DNA from: Phymorhynchus buccinoides
Lineage: Eukaryota > Mollusca > Gastropoda > Neogastropoda > Raphitomidae
DNA length: 64,000 nucleotides
Assembly (NCBI GenBank): GCA_017654935.2
Contig: CM065690.1
Span: forward strand, 39,182,509-39,246,508
Reading direction: 5' to 3'
Shown here: one piece after another, positions 12,301 through 24,000 of the stretch
Position numbering within the stretch: position 1 is the stretch's first letter
Layout of the letters: every line of letters begins with the position of its first letter
Made by a program: the position numbers and the translations under genes
Notes under the pieces: model-generated
Databases searched by the model: none
The model's input: only the letters and a program-made list of their open reading frames with translations
Told to the model about the DNA's origin: nothing

Positions 12301-13801
12301 CACAATATAAGTTGAGTTGACAGATAAGTTGTATTCCTCAGAATTTTGCAATACTAGTACCTTACACATGAAATTCTTTCAATCATACACAAAATACTAA
12401 AAACCAAAAGTTGCAACATTTCCTCTACATTCAAAGGTTAATATTTGCAGTCAATTATAAATTAAAAGACTTCCGCTGAAAGAAATATTAAAACTGAAAC
12501 TTTTCCTTGAGCCACATCAGAACACACTGACCTCAAATATGGTTTAAATATATGATGGACGGATGTGTCCATTGAACAATTGTTACTTGAAATTCACTAA
12601 ATAGACCCCATAGTGTTCATGTTGTTTTTCTTTTCTTTCATAATTCCAGTGTACCTATCATATTTGCGCAGCCAATACTATGTGATTTAGACGGTTTGAG
12701 CACCTAGTATATGCTCTAAGCTTGTTGTGCTCTACAATCTCTTTGTTAATGCTGCTTTGTCATACGATTGTTTACAAATAAAATTTGGGAGATTAATTTA
12801 ATTTTTAATTAATTTAATGAATGAATGAATTCATAGTCCAGAAATGACAGCACATTAACCCTTTCACCACCAAAGTCGCATTTTAGCACCACAGTGACTT
12901 AACACCTATGTCACTAAAAGGCATCAAATTAGGGTCTATTATCCAAAGACCCTATTGTCTTAGTTTTAGGAAGTAAAGATAGACCGTATTTTATATATGT
13001 CACAGAAGAATTCCCAATACTGCAGATGGATTTTGATCTCTACCCAGGTACATTTAATGGAACATTTTGGCTGAAATATGGCTGGCGGTGAAGGGGTTAA
13101 ACAAAAAACGTTCTAGGCAATACACTGAAACCAAGAAAAACAACAAATACACAATGTTTTATCATGAAAACACCAAAAAGCAACAACAAAACGTCATAAA
13201 ATGGACACCAATTACCCAAACCAGCAGCAGTTTACCTTTATACATATCATATGAAAACACCAAAAAGCAACAACAAAACGTCATAAAATGGACACCAATT
13301 ACCCAAACCAGCAGCAGTTTACCTTTATACATATCATATTTTCATAGAAAACATTTTAAACTAAAAGATGTCTCTCAGGCAATTTTAACCCTACATGAGT
13401 ACCATCAATTTCTTTGTACTTCTCCACCATCATCACCACCACTCATTCACCACCACAACCACCACCACAACAACTCTCTTTTACACACACATTATTTTTC
13501 ATTCTGACACACATTCACATACTGTTACCCTTGTATTCACACACACACCACAGTACACTAATTCCCCTCATTCTAGCTCCTTTCAGTTTTCCACAGAGAG
13601 CTGTCTGTTTCAAGTTATTTCTTTTAACAGAGGCAAATATTCTTATCATTGATTTTGGTTAGGGATAGGAAAAGACCTTACAAGTGGTATGCCACCATAA
13701 AACAATGTAAGCCTAATGGATAAAACACTTTAAATTGGTTTATGCTGGTGACGAGTGTTAACAAAAGGCATGAACTGAAAGGAGCTGAGAAAAGCTACTG
13801 T

Positions 13802-13851
<50 letters not shown>

Positions 13852-16800
13852 CTTTGCAATTCACCACACAACAGCAGTGGTGGAAAGACATACAAATGGA
13901 AATAAACTTTGGTAAATATGATTTTTTTTAAACAGCACAGTTGACAACAATGAAAAAGATAAGATAAGAAGAGAAGATAAGCTGTGGGGATAGGCTGCAC
14001 AATCATGATACACAGATTGCTCTATATTGACAGCTGGACCTGTTTCCTTGTTGACACATACACTTACATAAAACAAAGGCACAATGAAAATCGGAACACT
14101 ATAACAGCCTTTACCCCCTAAACTTTCTTCCTGACTATATTTACATTTTCCTCAGCGACTCTTAATACTATCCCGCCTGCAGCTGGGTCGGCACTGCTCT
14201 TCCCCTGTGACGCATCGCCCACACAGCTCCTATTCCCTGCTGACGAGATATTTTGTCACTTTTCTGATTTTTTTTACGCGAGGTAAAGAAATGTCAACAT
14301 CTTAGTGTTTGGTACCAAATGAAAGAGCAAACACAGGACTAATCGGTTATGGTAACATTTATTTGATCGCTAATAAAATATAGTCACGCTGTTCTCCTAA
14401 AGTAGCTAAGGTTATGGGAAGTAAAAAACAAGGAAAACATGGGACGAAAAAGCTTAATCTTTACCTTGAAATCATTATTTCTAACACCTCTCTTGCAGAG
14501 AAACTCGCACCACGATTTTGTCTAGCAGACATCTTTTTTTGGTACCAGAATTCCAACCCGCCTACGTGGGAAATCCCGATCGCCGGTTTCACATTCCAAA
14601 GCGAAATTCCTTCACGTACACAGACTATTAGAGTGTGAACTAGCGGCGATAATCTTGCCAAGATATCCCGAAAACTTCTCGTAGAGGTTGCTTCCCTTAG
14701 TCCACAGAGGAAACAAGGTAAGGAATTTGTAAAGTCTGGTCTGACGTATACGAACGACCCGTCTCCACGTTTGGATTTTGGATACGACGTATGCGAGTGA
14801 TCCGTCAGCAGGAAAGGGAATTCCCGTCACTCGGATACGTCTTATCCGTTTAAAAAAGGTTAATGAAAAGAAACCGATTATCAATACTAAAAAAAGTATA
14901 AAGTAGAATGTGTACATGGACAACAAAAAATGCCTGAAGATGCTGCAATGGAAAAATGTTTCAGGAAAGCTAAAGAGGTGGTGAGGACTGCTATAGTGTG
15001 ATTATGAAAGACAGCTATAGACTTGATTTATGCATCCAGTAGGACTGCTATAGTGTGATTATGAAAGACAGCTATAGCGCATCCACTAGGACTGCTATAG
15101 TGTGATTATGAAAGACAGCTATAGACTTGATTTATGCATCCACTAGGACTGCTATAGTGTGATTATGAAAGACAGCTATAGACTTGATTTATGCATCCAG
15201 TAGGACTGCTATAGTGTGATTATGAAAGACAGCTATAGACTTGATCTATGCATCCAGTAGGACTGCTATAGTGTGATTATGAAAGACAGCTATAGACTTG
15301 ATTTATGCATCCAGTAGGACTGCTATAGTGTGATTATGAAAGACAGCTATAGACTTGCGCATCCACTAGGACTGCTATAGTGTGATTATGAAAGACAGCT
15401 ATAGACTTGATTTATGCATCCACTAGGACTGCTATAGTGTGATTATGAAAGACAGCTATAGACTTGATCTATGCATCCAGTAGGACTGCTATAGTGTGAT
15501 TATGAAAGACAGCTATAGACTTGATCTATGCATCCAGTAGGACTGCTATAGTGTGATTATGAAAGACAGCTATAGACTTGATTTATGCATCCAGTAGGAC
15601 TGCTATAGTGTGATTATGAAAGACAGCTATAGACTTGATTTATGCATCCAGAAGGACTGCTATAGTGTGATTATGAAAGACAGCCATAAATTCTTGATTT
15701 ATTTTTTGTATCCAGGGGGACTGTTAAAAATTTGATTACAAAAGACAGCCATAGACTCTTGATTTATCTTATGTATCCAGACCTTATGCTGAAGAGGAAT
15801 CACACAAATGGCAACAACATCACTGACAACAAGCTCACAACAAAGAATAACAGTAAGGAAATTGGAGAGAAGATAAAGAAACGAAATGGTCTAAATCGTG
15901 CAGAGTCAGCAGAGCACAGACCTCGATGTTTCCCCTCCAGCGGTCGGCTGCATTGCGGGCCAGTTCCAGTTCCTTATCCTTCAGCCCACGGTGTCGCTTG
16001 TAGGCAATCTCCACAAAGATCAGCAGCACCCCTGCCACTATGCCACCCGCCACCATCATGAACACACCTGTAAAGGACACAGCATGAACACACCTGTAAA
16101 GGTCAAGTCACGAATAATTACATACTGAGCACACCTGCATAGTATACATCAAGAACACACATGCAGAGCACATGTACATATGAATACACCAGTATAGCAC
16201 ACATCATGAACACACCTGTAAAATACACATCATGTACACCTTGTAGCACACATCATGAGCACACCTGCACATCAAGAACACACATGCAGAGCACATGTAC
16301 ACATGAATACACCAGTATAGCACACATCATGAACACACCTGTAAAAGACACGTCATGTACACCTTGTAGCACACATCATGAACACACCTGTAAAAGACAC
16401 GTCATGTACACCTTGTAGCACACATCATGAACACACCTGTAAAAGACACGTCATGTACACCTTGTAGCACACATCATGAACACACCTGTAAAAGACACAT
16501 CATGTACACCTTGTAGCACACATCATGAACACACCTGTAAAAGACACGTCATGTACACCTTGTAGCACACATCATGAACACACCTGTAAAAGACACGTCA
16601 TGTACACCTTGTAGCACACATCATGAGCACACCTGTAAAAGACACGTCATGTACACCTTGTAGCACACATCATGAACACACCTGTAAAAGACACGTCATG
16701 TACACCTTGTAGCACACATCATGAACACACCTGTAAAAGACACGTCATGTACACCTTGTAGCACACATCATGAACACACCTGTAAAAGACACGTCATGTA

Positions 16801-19800
16801 CACCTTGTAGCACACATCATGAACACACCTGTAAAAGACACATCATGTACACCTTGTAGCACACATCATGAACACACCTGTAAAAGACACGTCATGTACA
16901 CCTTGTAGCACACATCATGAACACACCTGTAAAAGACACATCATGTACACCTTGTAGCACACATCATGAACACACCTGTAAAAGACACGTCATGTACACC
17001 TTGTAGCACACATCATGAACACACCTGTAAAAGACACGTCATGTACACCTTGTAGCACACATCATGAACACACCTGTAAAAGACACGTCATGTACACCTT
17101 GTAGCACACATCATGAACACACCTGTAAAAGACACGTCATGTACACCTTGTAGCACACATCATGAACACACCTGTAAAAGACACGTCATGTACACCTTGT
17201 AGCACACATCATGAACACACCTGTAAAAGACACATCATGTACACCTTGTAGCACACATCATGAACACACCTGTAAAAGACACGTCATGTACACCTTGTAG
17301 CACACATCATGAACACACCTGTAAAAGACACATCATGTACACCTTGTAGCACACATCATGAACACACCTGTAAAAGACACATCATGTACACCTTGTAGCA
17401 CACATCATGAACACACCTGTAAAAGACACGTCATGTACACCTTGTAGCACACATCATGAACACACCTGTAAAAGACACGTCATGTACACCTTGTAGCACA
17501 CATCATGAACACACCTGTAAAAGACACATCATGTACACCTTGTAGCACACATCATGAACACACCTGTAAAAGACATGTCATGTACACCTTGTAGCACACA
17601 TCATGAACACACCTGTAAAAGACACGTCATGTACACCTTGTAGCACACATCATGAGCACACCTGCACAGTATGCATCATCCTACACCTGTACAGCCGATT
17701 TCAAATCATGTTGCTTATGGCCCTGCTGATGCAACTACAGCCATGACATTGTCAGGTCTGTCACTGAGAAAAATTCTGACTGTTATAAACACAGTTATAC
17801 AGCAAGCATCATGAACAAATCATGTCAACACACTGTACAGCACATATAGAGAGTTGGAGAGCACACATGCATGTGCATGCAGACGTGTGCATACACACAA
17901 AAACACACACGCACTTCTACGTACCAGCCATGTTAGTGAGGCCGAGGGTGGCAGGGGCAGAGTTGCCCTCAGGACACTGGGAGTTGCTGTCCACCAGGAT
18001 CCAGCGATTGTCCAGCTCCTCCATCACCCCACCTGCACCCACATCATCATGCATCATTATCGTCATCACATTGTCATGTCCCTTGAAGTCGGAGTATGGC
18101 CGCCCATGTGGCGGGGCCCTTTAAAAGCAGCCATACACGTAATCTTCCCACCCAAGGCCATGTGAAATGTTCACATGGAACTGGGTGTGCCCCCAGAGCG
18201 TTTAAGCTGGGGAACGAAAACAACATCACATTATATTGTCATCATCATCATCACATTGTCATCATCTTCATTGGTTTAAATAATTTTTATTGACGAACAA
18301 CACATAATATAACCAAATGAAATAAACAAAAATAAAGACAGCAACAAGCTTGAAGCTTAGAGCGTGCCTACTCAAATATAGTCTCTATCAGCATCATCAT
18401 TATTATCTTCACATTATAATCATCATCATTACATTGTTACAATATCATCACCACACTGCTAGGGCATCAACACATATCCAGGGATTTTATGCAAGAAAGC
18501 ATTCAACTATAGAATTAAAGCTGATATTAACCTCTTCACTGACAGAGGAAATTGAACAGATTTTTTTAAATGATAAAATTGAACAGAGCCCACACACACC
18601 CACACCGTGGGGATACCGGGGGGTCCGTACAAATAGTTCCCCCACCTTCTGGAATTTTTGTGCTTGTAACTTCCTCTAATCTGTCTCTCTCTTTGTTTGA
18701 CTGTCTTTTTCCTCGCTTTGTGTCATCTACTATCTTTCTGACTTTTTGGCCCATTCTCCTGCCTTTAAAAAACACAAACATCTTCCATATAGTTTTCTCC
18801 TTTAAGCTCCTCCGAAATCGGAATGTGTCGGCTGAATGCAGCGAGGAGACCAGTGAAAACTGGAAAATGGACACATACGTAGCCATTGTGGCCTTATGGC
18901 CTGGGAATGTAGAAGAAGAAGAAGAACAGAGATCTCTTACAGTTAATCTAGTAAGATTCCTAAAAAGTTCTATAACCACCCTTCTGCTTTTAGATTAACT
19001 TTATTGATGTGTGATTCTAAATGTACATTAAAATTAGCCAATTTTCTTTATGAAGCTTTTAAGATCCGTAACGAAGCTTTATCATTTGATAGTTGACAGA
19101 TTTGTGCATTGTGCTTGTTTACTATATAAGCTAGTTTTGGGCGCCGTTGATTTGTCGTCAACGATGCTTTTCGTGTATGTTCACTTCATAATTTAACTCT
19201 TGGTATGGCTAATTTGCTTATCTTTGATGCTTGTTCACTTTATAATCCAACTTTTGGCGATGTTGATTTGTTGTCAATGTTGCTTTTTGTGTGTATGTTC
19301 GCTTATAATGGAGTTCTTTGTGCTGATGATTTGTTGTCATTGTTGCTTTTTGTGTGTATGTTCGCTTATAATGGAGTTCATTGTGCTGATGATTTGTTGT
19401 CATTGTTGCTTTTTGTGTGGATGTTCGCTTATAATGGAGTTCTTTGCTGATGATTTGTTGTCATTGTTGCTTTTTGTGTGTATGTTCGCTTATAATGGAG
19501 TTCTTTGTGCTGATGATTTGTTGTCATTGTTGCTTTTTGTGTGTATGTTCGCTTATAATGGAGTTCTTTGTGCTGATGATTTGTTGTCATTGTTGCTTTT
19601 TTGTGATGTGTAATGTTCGCTGATGATTTGTTGTATGTGTATGTTCGCTTATAATGGAGTTCTTTGTGCTGATGATTTGTTGTCATTGTTGCTTTTTGTG
19701 TGTATGTTCGCTTATAATGGAGTTCTTTGTGCTGATGATTTGTTGTCATTGTTGCTTTTTGTGTGTATGTTCGCTTATAATGGAGTTCTTTGTGCTGATG

Positions 19801-20987
19801 ATTTGTTGTCATTGTTGCTTTTTGTGTGTATGTTCGCTTACAATGGAGTTCTTTGTGTTGATGATTTGTTGTCATTGTTGCTTTTTGTGTGGATGTTCGC
19901 TTATAATGGAGTTCTTTGCTGATGATTTGTTGTCAGTGTTGCTTTTTGTGTGGATGTTCGCTTACAATGGAGTTCTTTGTGCTGATGATTTGTTGTCATT
20001 GTTGTTTTTCCTTTTGTAACCCCCTCCCCTCTGACATGGGCAGAATGCCTGGATCAGTAACCTTGGTGAATTGTGAATTGAATTGTGAGAACCTACTAAA
20101 ATGGTCTGGAGATATATCCCTCTTCAGTGTTCTAAAGCAAAAATATGCATTCATTCCCATTGAAGTTATTACATCATCAATTATATAATTTTACCCACGG
20201 TTTAATTTCTCAAAATGTAAGCTGCATGATATGCAAATAGATGAGTCAAAAAGATGTGAATATAAAACTAAAAATGTGCCTTTCTCAGCAAGAGTCTATC
20301 AGTAATGTTTCAAGATTTCAAGTCTGTGTGTAAGTGTGTGCATGTGTGTGCGAATGTGTATGTGTGAACATGGCAAAAAACATTGTGTCCATTTCATATT
20401 GCTAACAGTACTGAGCATATAGACAGCAATACATCACAACAAAAATAACAATCTTTCCAGCAAACACTGCTAACAGAAACCATGGACTCACTCTCATGAA
20501 GCTCCAGCACAGCCAGGGAGACAGGGTGTGTCCAGTGACTGTCCTTGCGCAGGCCGATGCCCAGCCCGTTGCGGCCAAACAGGTCGCCCGCCGTGGTCAG
20601 GTCGCAGTCGTTGGCAGCCTCATACTCCAGACGAGGAGAGTCCCAGATGAATGCCTGCAAGTCTCTGCCAACATACACAGCCAGTAACATTGAACACAAC
20701 TCAGCTGACAGCATCTGTTTCTAATGTTCATGGCCTCCCAAGATGAAACATGAGCACACAAAAGCGAATGTACAATGTTCAGTGATTTAGAAAAAGATAA
20801 ACCACGAGAAGCTAAGTGGGAAAAGAGTAATAATGATAATGACCCCTCACATAATAATAATAATAATAATACATAAAACTTATATAGTGCTGTTCTATAG
20901 CATGCCATCCTCACAGCACTTTACAAAGATAAAATCAAAAACTATTACGCACGCACGCACGCAGCGCACGCACGCACGCACGCACGC

Positions 20988-21048
<61 letters not shown>

Positions 21049-24000
21049 GAGGCACCCCTCGCACACAAAGCAGTAATAACAAAACTAACGCAGAAATAAA
21101 AGCATAGCATAGCATGACAACTCAAAGATAGCTTGACCTTACTGCCCGTTACAAAGAACTTTAACAAAATAAAATAAAATAAACAAAAAGCAAACGAGAC
21201 AATTACACAAAGACAGTATTTCCTACAGATGGATCTTAGCAGATCCTTAATCATAACCGCTGTCAAAACTTTTTTTTGTTGTTTACACTCTTCTCTCTCT
21301 TTACTTCTTACACAAAACACATGATACACTATTCTCTCTCTCTTTACTTTTTACACGAAACACAATTGGTACACTGTTATCTCTACTTCTACACATAACA
21401 CATGACCAGACCTGTTTACCCTTATAATAAACCTGGAATTTGCCACAGAAAACCCCGGAATTTGAGGAGAAAAAAAAAGATTTCACATTGGTACACGACT
21501 CGCAATAAAACCCTGATTTAAAAGGTATCTTGCGAGCGCACTGTGTGCGAAATTTTGAAGTCCACGTTGCAGTACTTGCAGTGTGCATGCTCGTCTCCCA
21601 AACGCGAACTTGTTATTCCTGGCACTTTCAAATACTTTTGAGAAAACTTCTGCTTCACTTTTGGTTGTTTCACCCTATCACTCCGAGGTTTCGGTCAACC
21701 CTTGCGTCTTTTCATACAAACGGAAACAAATAATAGACGGTTTTTTGAAATCCCGGGATTTTCAGCGTTCACCCGGAATTAATTATTTTACCCAGAATTT
21801 TTGCAAATTCCCGGAATAATTCCGGCAAAACCGGGAGGGTAAACAGGTCTGCATGACGCACTGTTCCGTCACTCATTTTTTTAAATCTTTATATCTGGCA
21901 CTTCACACAAGAACCAGCACAGCTGATATGGAGAAGAAAAAAAAGACTTCTAATCTTCTGACAGCAGGAGTGAAAACAATAGACGATTTTCGGAAAAAAA
22001 TAGGGGAGAGCACTTCGTGAAAATTAGAGTTGCTTACCTCCATTACTCGGTCAAATGCCATAGCAACAATGCAACAATGGCGTCGAATCTTGAAACCGCA
22101 GGATGCGAGTCAGCGACTTGCAAACATTTTTTTAAAAAGAAAAATTAGGGGTGGCCAGTAGCCACAAACTGATAAAACTTGCAAAATGTGACGTAAAAAT
22201 ATAAATGACATAAATTTTTAGAATGACGCACGAGTGTTCTAAATGCTGCATGTCTGTTCAAACACACGAGTCGATAGGCTACGAGAGCTGAAGGTAGAGT
22301 GACTTCCCCTGTTTGACCGATTGAATTAGGCAAGATCACTCCCACACACCATGAAATTACTCCCCTTAATTATTTCCGAATAATTCCTATTGAGAAACTT
22401 TGCCGCGACAGGCCCACGTACCCAGTGCGCACGGCCTCGATGGCGTTTTCAGCGTTTTGGTAGTTCTTGTCCTCCATGTTGCGGTACATCGTGGACAGCT
22501 CCACCTGCCGCTTAAAGTACATCTCCACCGCACTGTCCTTCACCGTTGCGTAGCGGAAGTTCTCGTTGGGGTTTCGCAACTGACAAACGAGAAACACAGA
22601 AGTTTTATATTTTATACAATATACAAATAGTTATGAATGATAAATCTCAATAATTTGCTGGCACCGTTCCACTGGCCTTAAGGATTTAAAAGTTAATGCA
22701 TTATAAATGCAGAATACTTGAGTTTTATAAAACTTTTGTATCCAAATGCCATGTATTGAACATATTTATCAAAACCAGTTATTGTGAACTTTGAATCTTG
22801 ATTTGTGTTCTGTAAACAATCTTGATTTGTGTTCAGTATACAGATATTTACCGTTTCATTCTCAACCAAAAATTAACAAAAAACAAAACAAATTTAGGAC
22901 ACCACAAAAATTGTGCGTCACTGCACTATTTCTCTTTACCCCTCTTCACACTATTTGCAGAAATCTTAGGTCCACACTTAACTATTCTTGCACTACGGGC
23001 ATTTGCCGATGACGTTACTCTTCACTCCACCAAAGATGGCTACGTATCGCCGTTGAGCACCATGCTGTGTGCTTGTTTGTTTTTAGCGCTTATATTTCCA
23101 TTAAAAAGAAGCGTGCACGCTTGAACAAAAATGGCTACTTCATCCTTGAAAATAATACTTTGCATGCAAGTGAAAGAACATCATGAAATACATGGCGCTA
23201 GAAGAGTTAAGGAGCTGAACACACGCACGCACGCACGCATGCACGCACGCACGCATGCACGCACCCACACAAACGCACACACCCACACATACAATCTCTC
23301 TCTCACCCTGGGATCATCGATGCCGGAGATGCGTGCCTCAGGCCTGTCGAGCACGAGGAAGGCGGCCAGGTTGGCAGTGTAGGAGGCCACGATGATCATG
23401 GCAAAGCCTGCCCACACCATGCCCAGCACTCGGGCACTGAAACTGCGAGGGGTCCCTGAAAATGTAACAGTCAGTATTGGTTGATTTCATCCCAGATAAT
23501 AGTCATCTTCAACTATGTAAACCGCTATAATCAAATTAAAACTGCAAGAGGTCTCTAAAACAATAGAAATGATCAATAAAATGACATACTGTGTGAACTA
23601 CTTTTATTAGTAATATTCGTACGCCATCTGTGGAGGAAGGTTTACGTGATATTGAGTGAGTAAGTGTGCTTCTTTCATGTATTTTCCTGTTCAGCTATGT
23701 ATAGTGTTTATGTTTGAATGCATTGCGAATGTTAATGTGCATCTGCGCTTCAATTGAATTTATATTAAGATCATATAAATACTGTATGTTGTTGTTGTTT
23801 CTTTCTTGGTGGGTTGGGATTTTTTTTGGTCACCATAATCTCCTGTTAATATGACATGAAACGGATGTGTACCACCAAGTAAAAACGATTGTATTGACCT
23901 TTTGACATAGAATTGTGGATGAGAAAAAAGGACTTGTTATCATTGCAACACACGTTGTTATGTTTATCATAACATTAACTTTATCATCACCTTTTCCAAT

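Larger units (their letters stand above)
9333..15921 (-). other. Introns between GRIN1 exon 16 and the two terminal exons
   Basis: Non-coding apart from exon 17a. It holds a decayed MITE (9456-9618), a palindromic repeat (11263-11350), a G-rich dispersed repeat (11478-11600), a TTAA-flanked element (12859-13096), an 88-bp duplication (13164-13340), a (CA)n tract (13803-13849) and a 57-bp minisatellite (14985-15790). Nothing else recognised. Confidence 0.7.
18033..20491 (-). other. GRIN1 intron 14
   Basis: Contains a dispersed repeat fragment (18085-18220), an ATC-rich stretch, a longer dispersed repeat in minus orientation (18585-18935), the 63-bp minisatellite (19258-20012) and a remnant (20090-20190) similar to 54855-54955. 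No conserved coding segment seen. Confidence 0.7.
20665..22421 (-). other. GRIN1 intron 13
   Basis: Contains a LINE-tail-like fragment (20845-20935), (GCAC)n/(CA)n at 20948-21047 and a 445-bp terminal-inverted-repeat element (21407-21851). The rest (21860-22421) shows no recognised feature. Confidence 0.7.

Noticed and set aside
16068..17690. CRISPR array (regular 49-bp repeat)
   Set aside because: Units are directly adjacent with no unique spacers, in an animal intron; it is a minisatellite.
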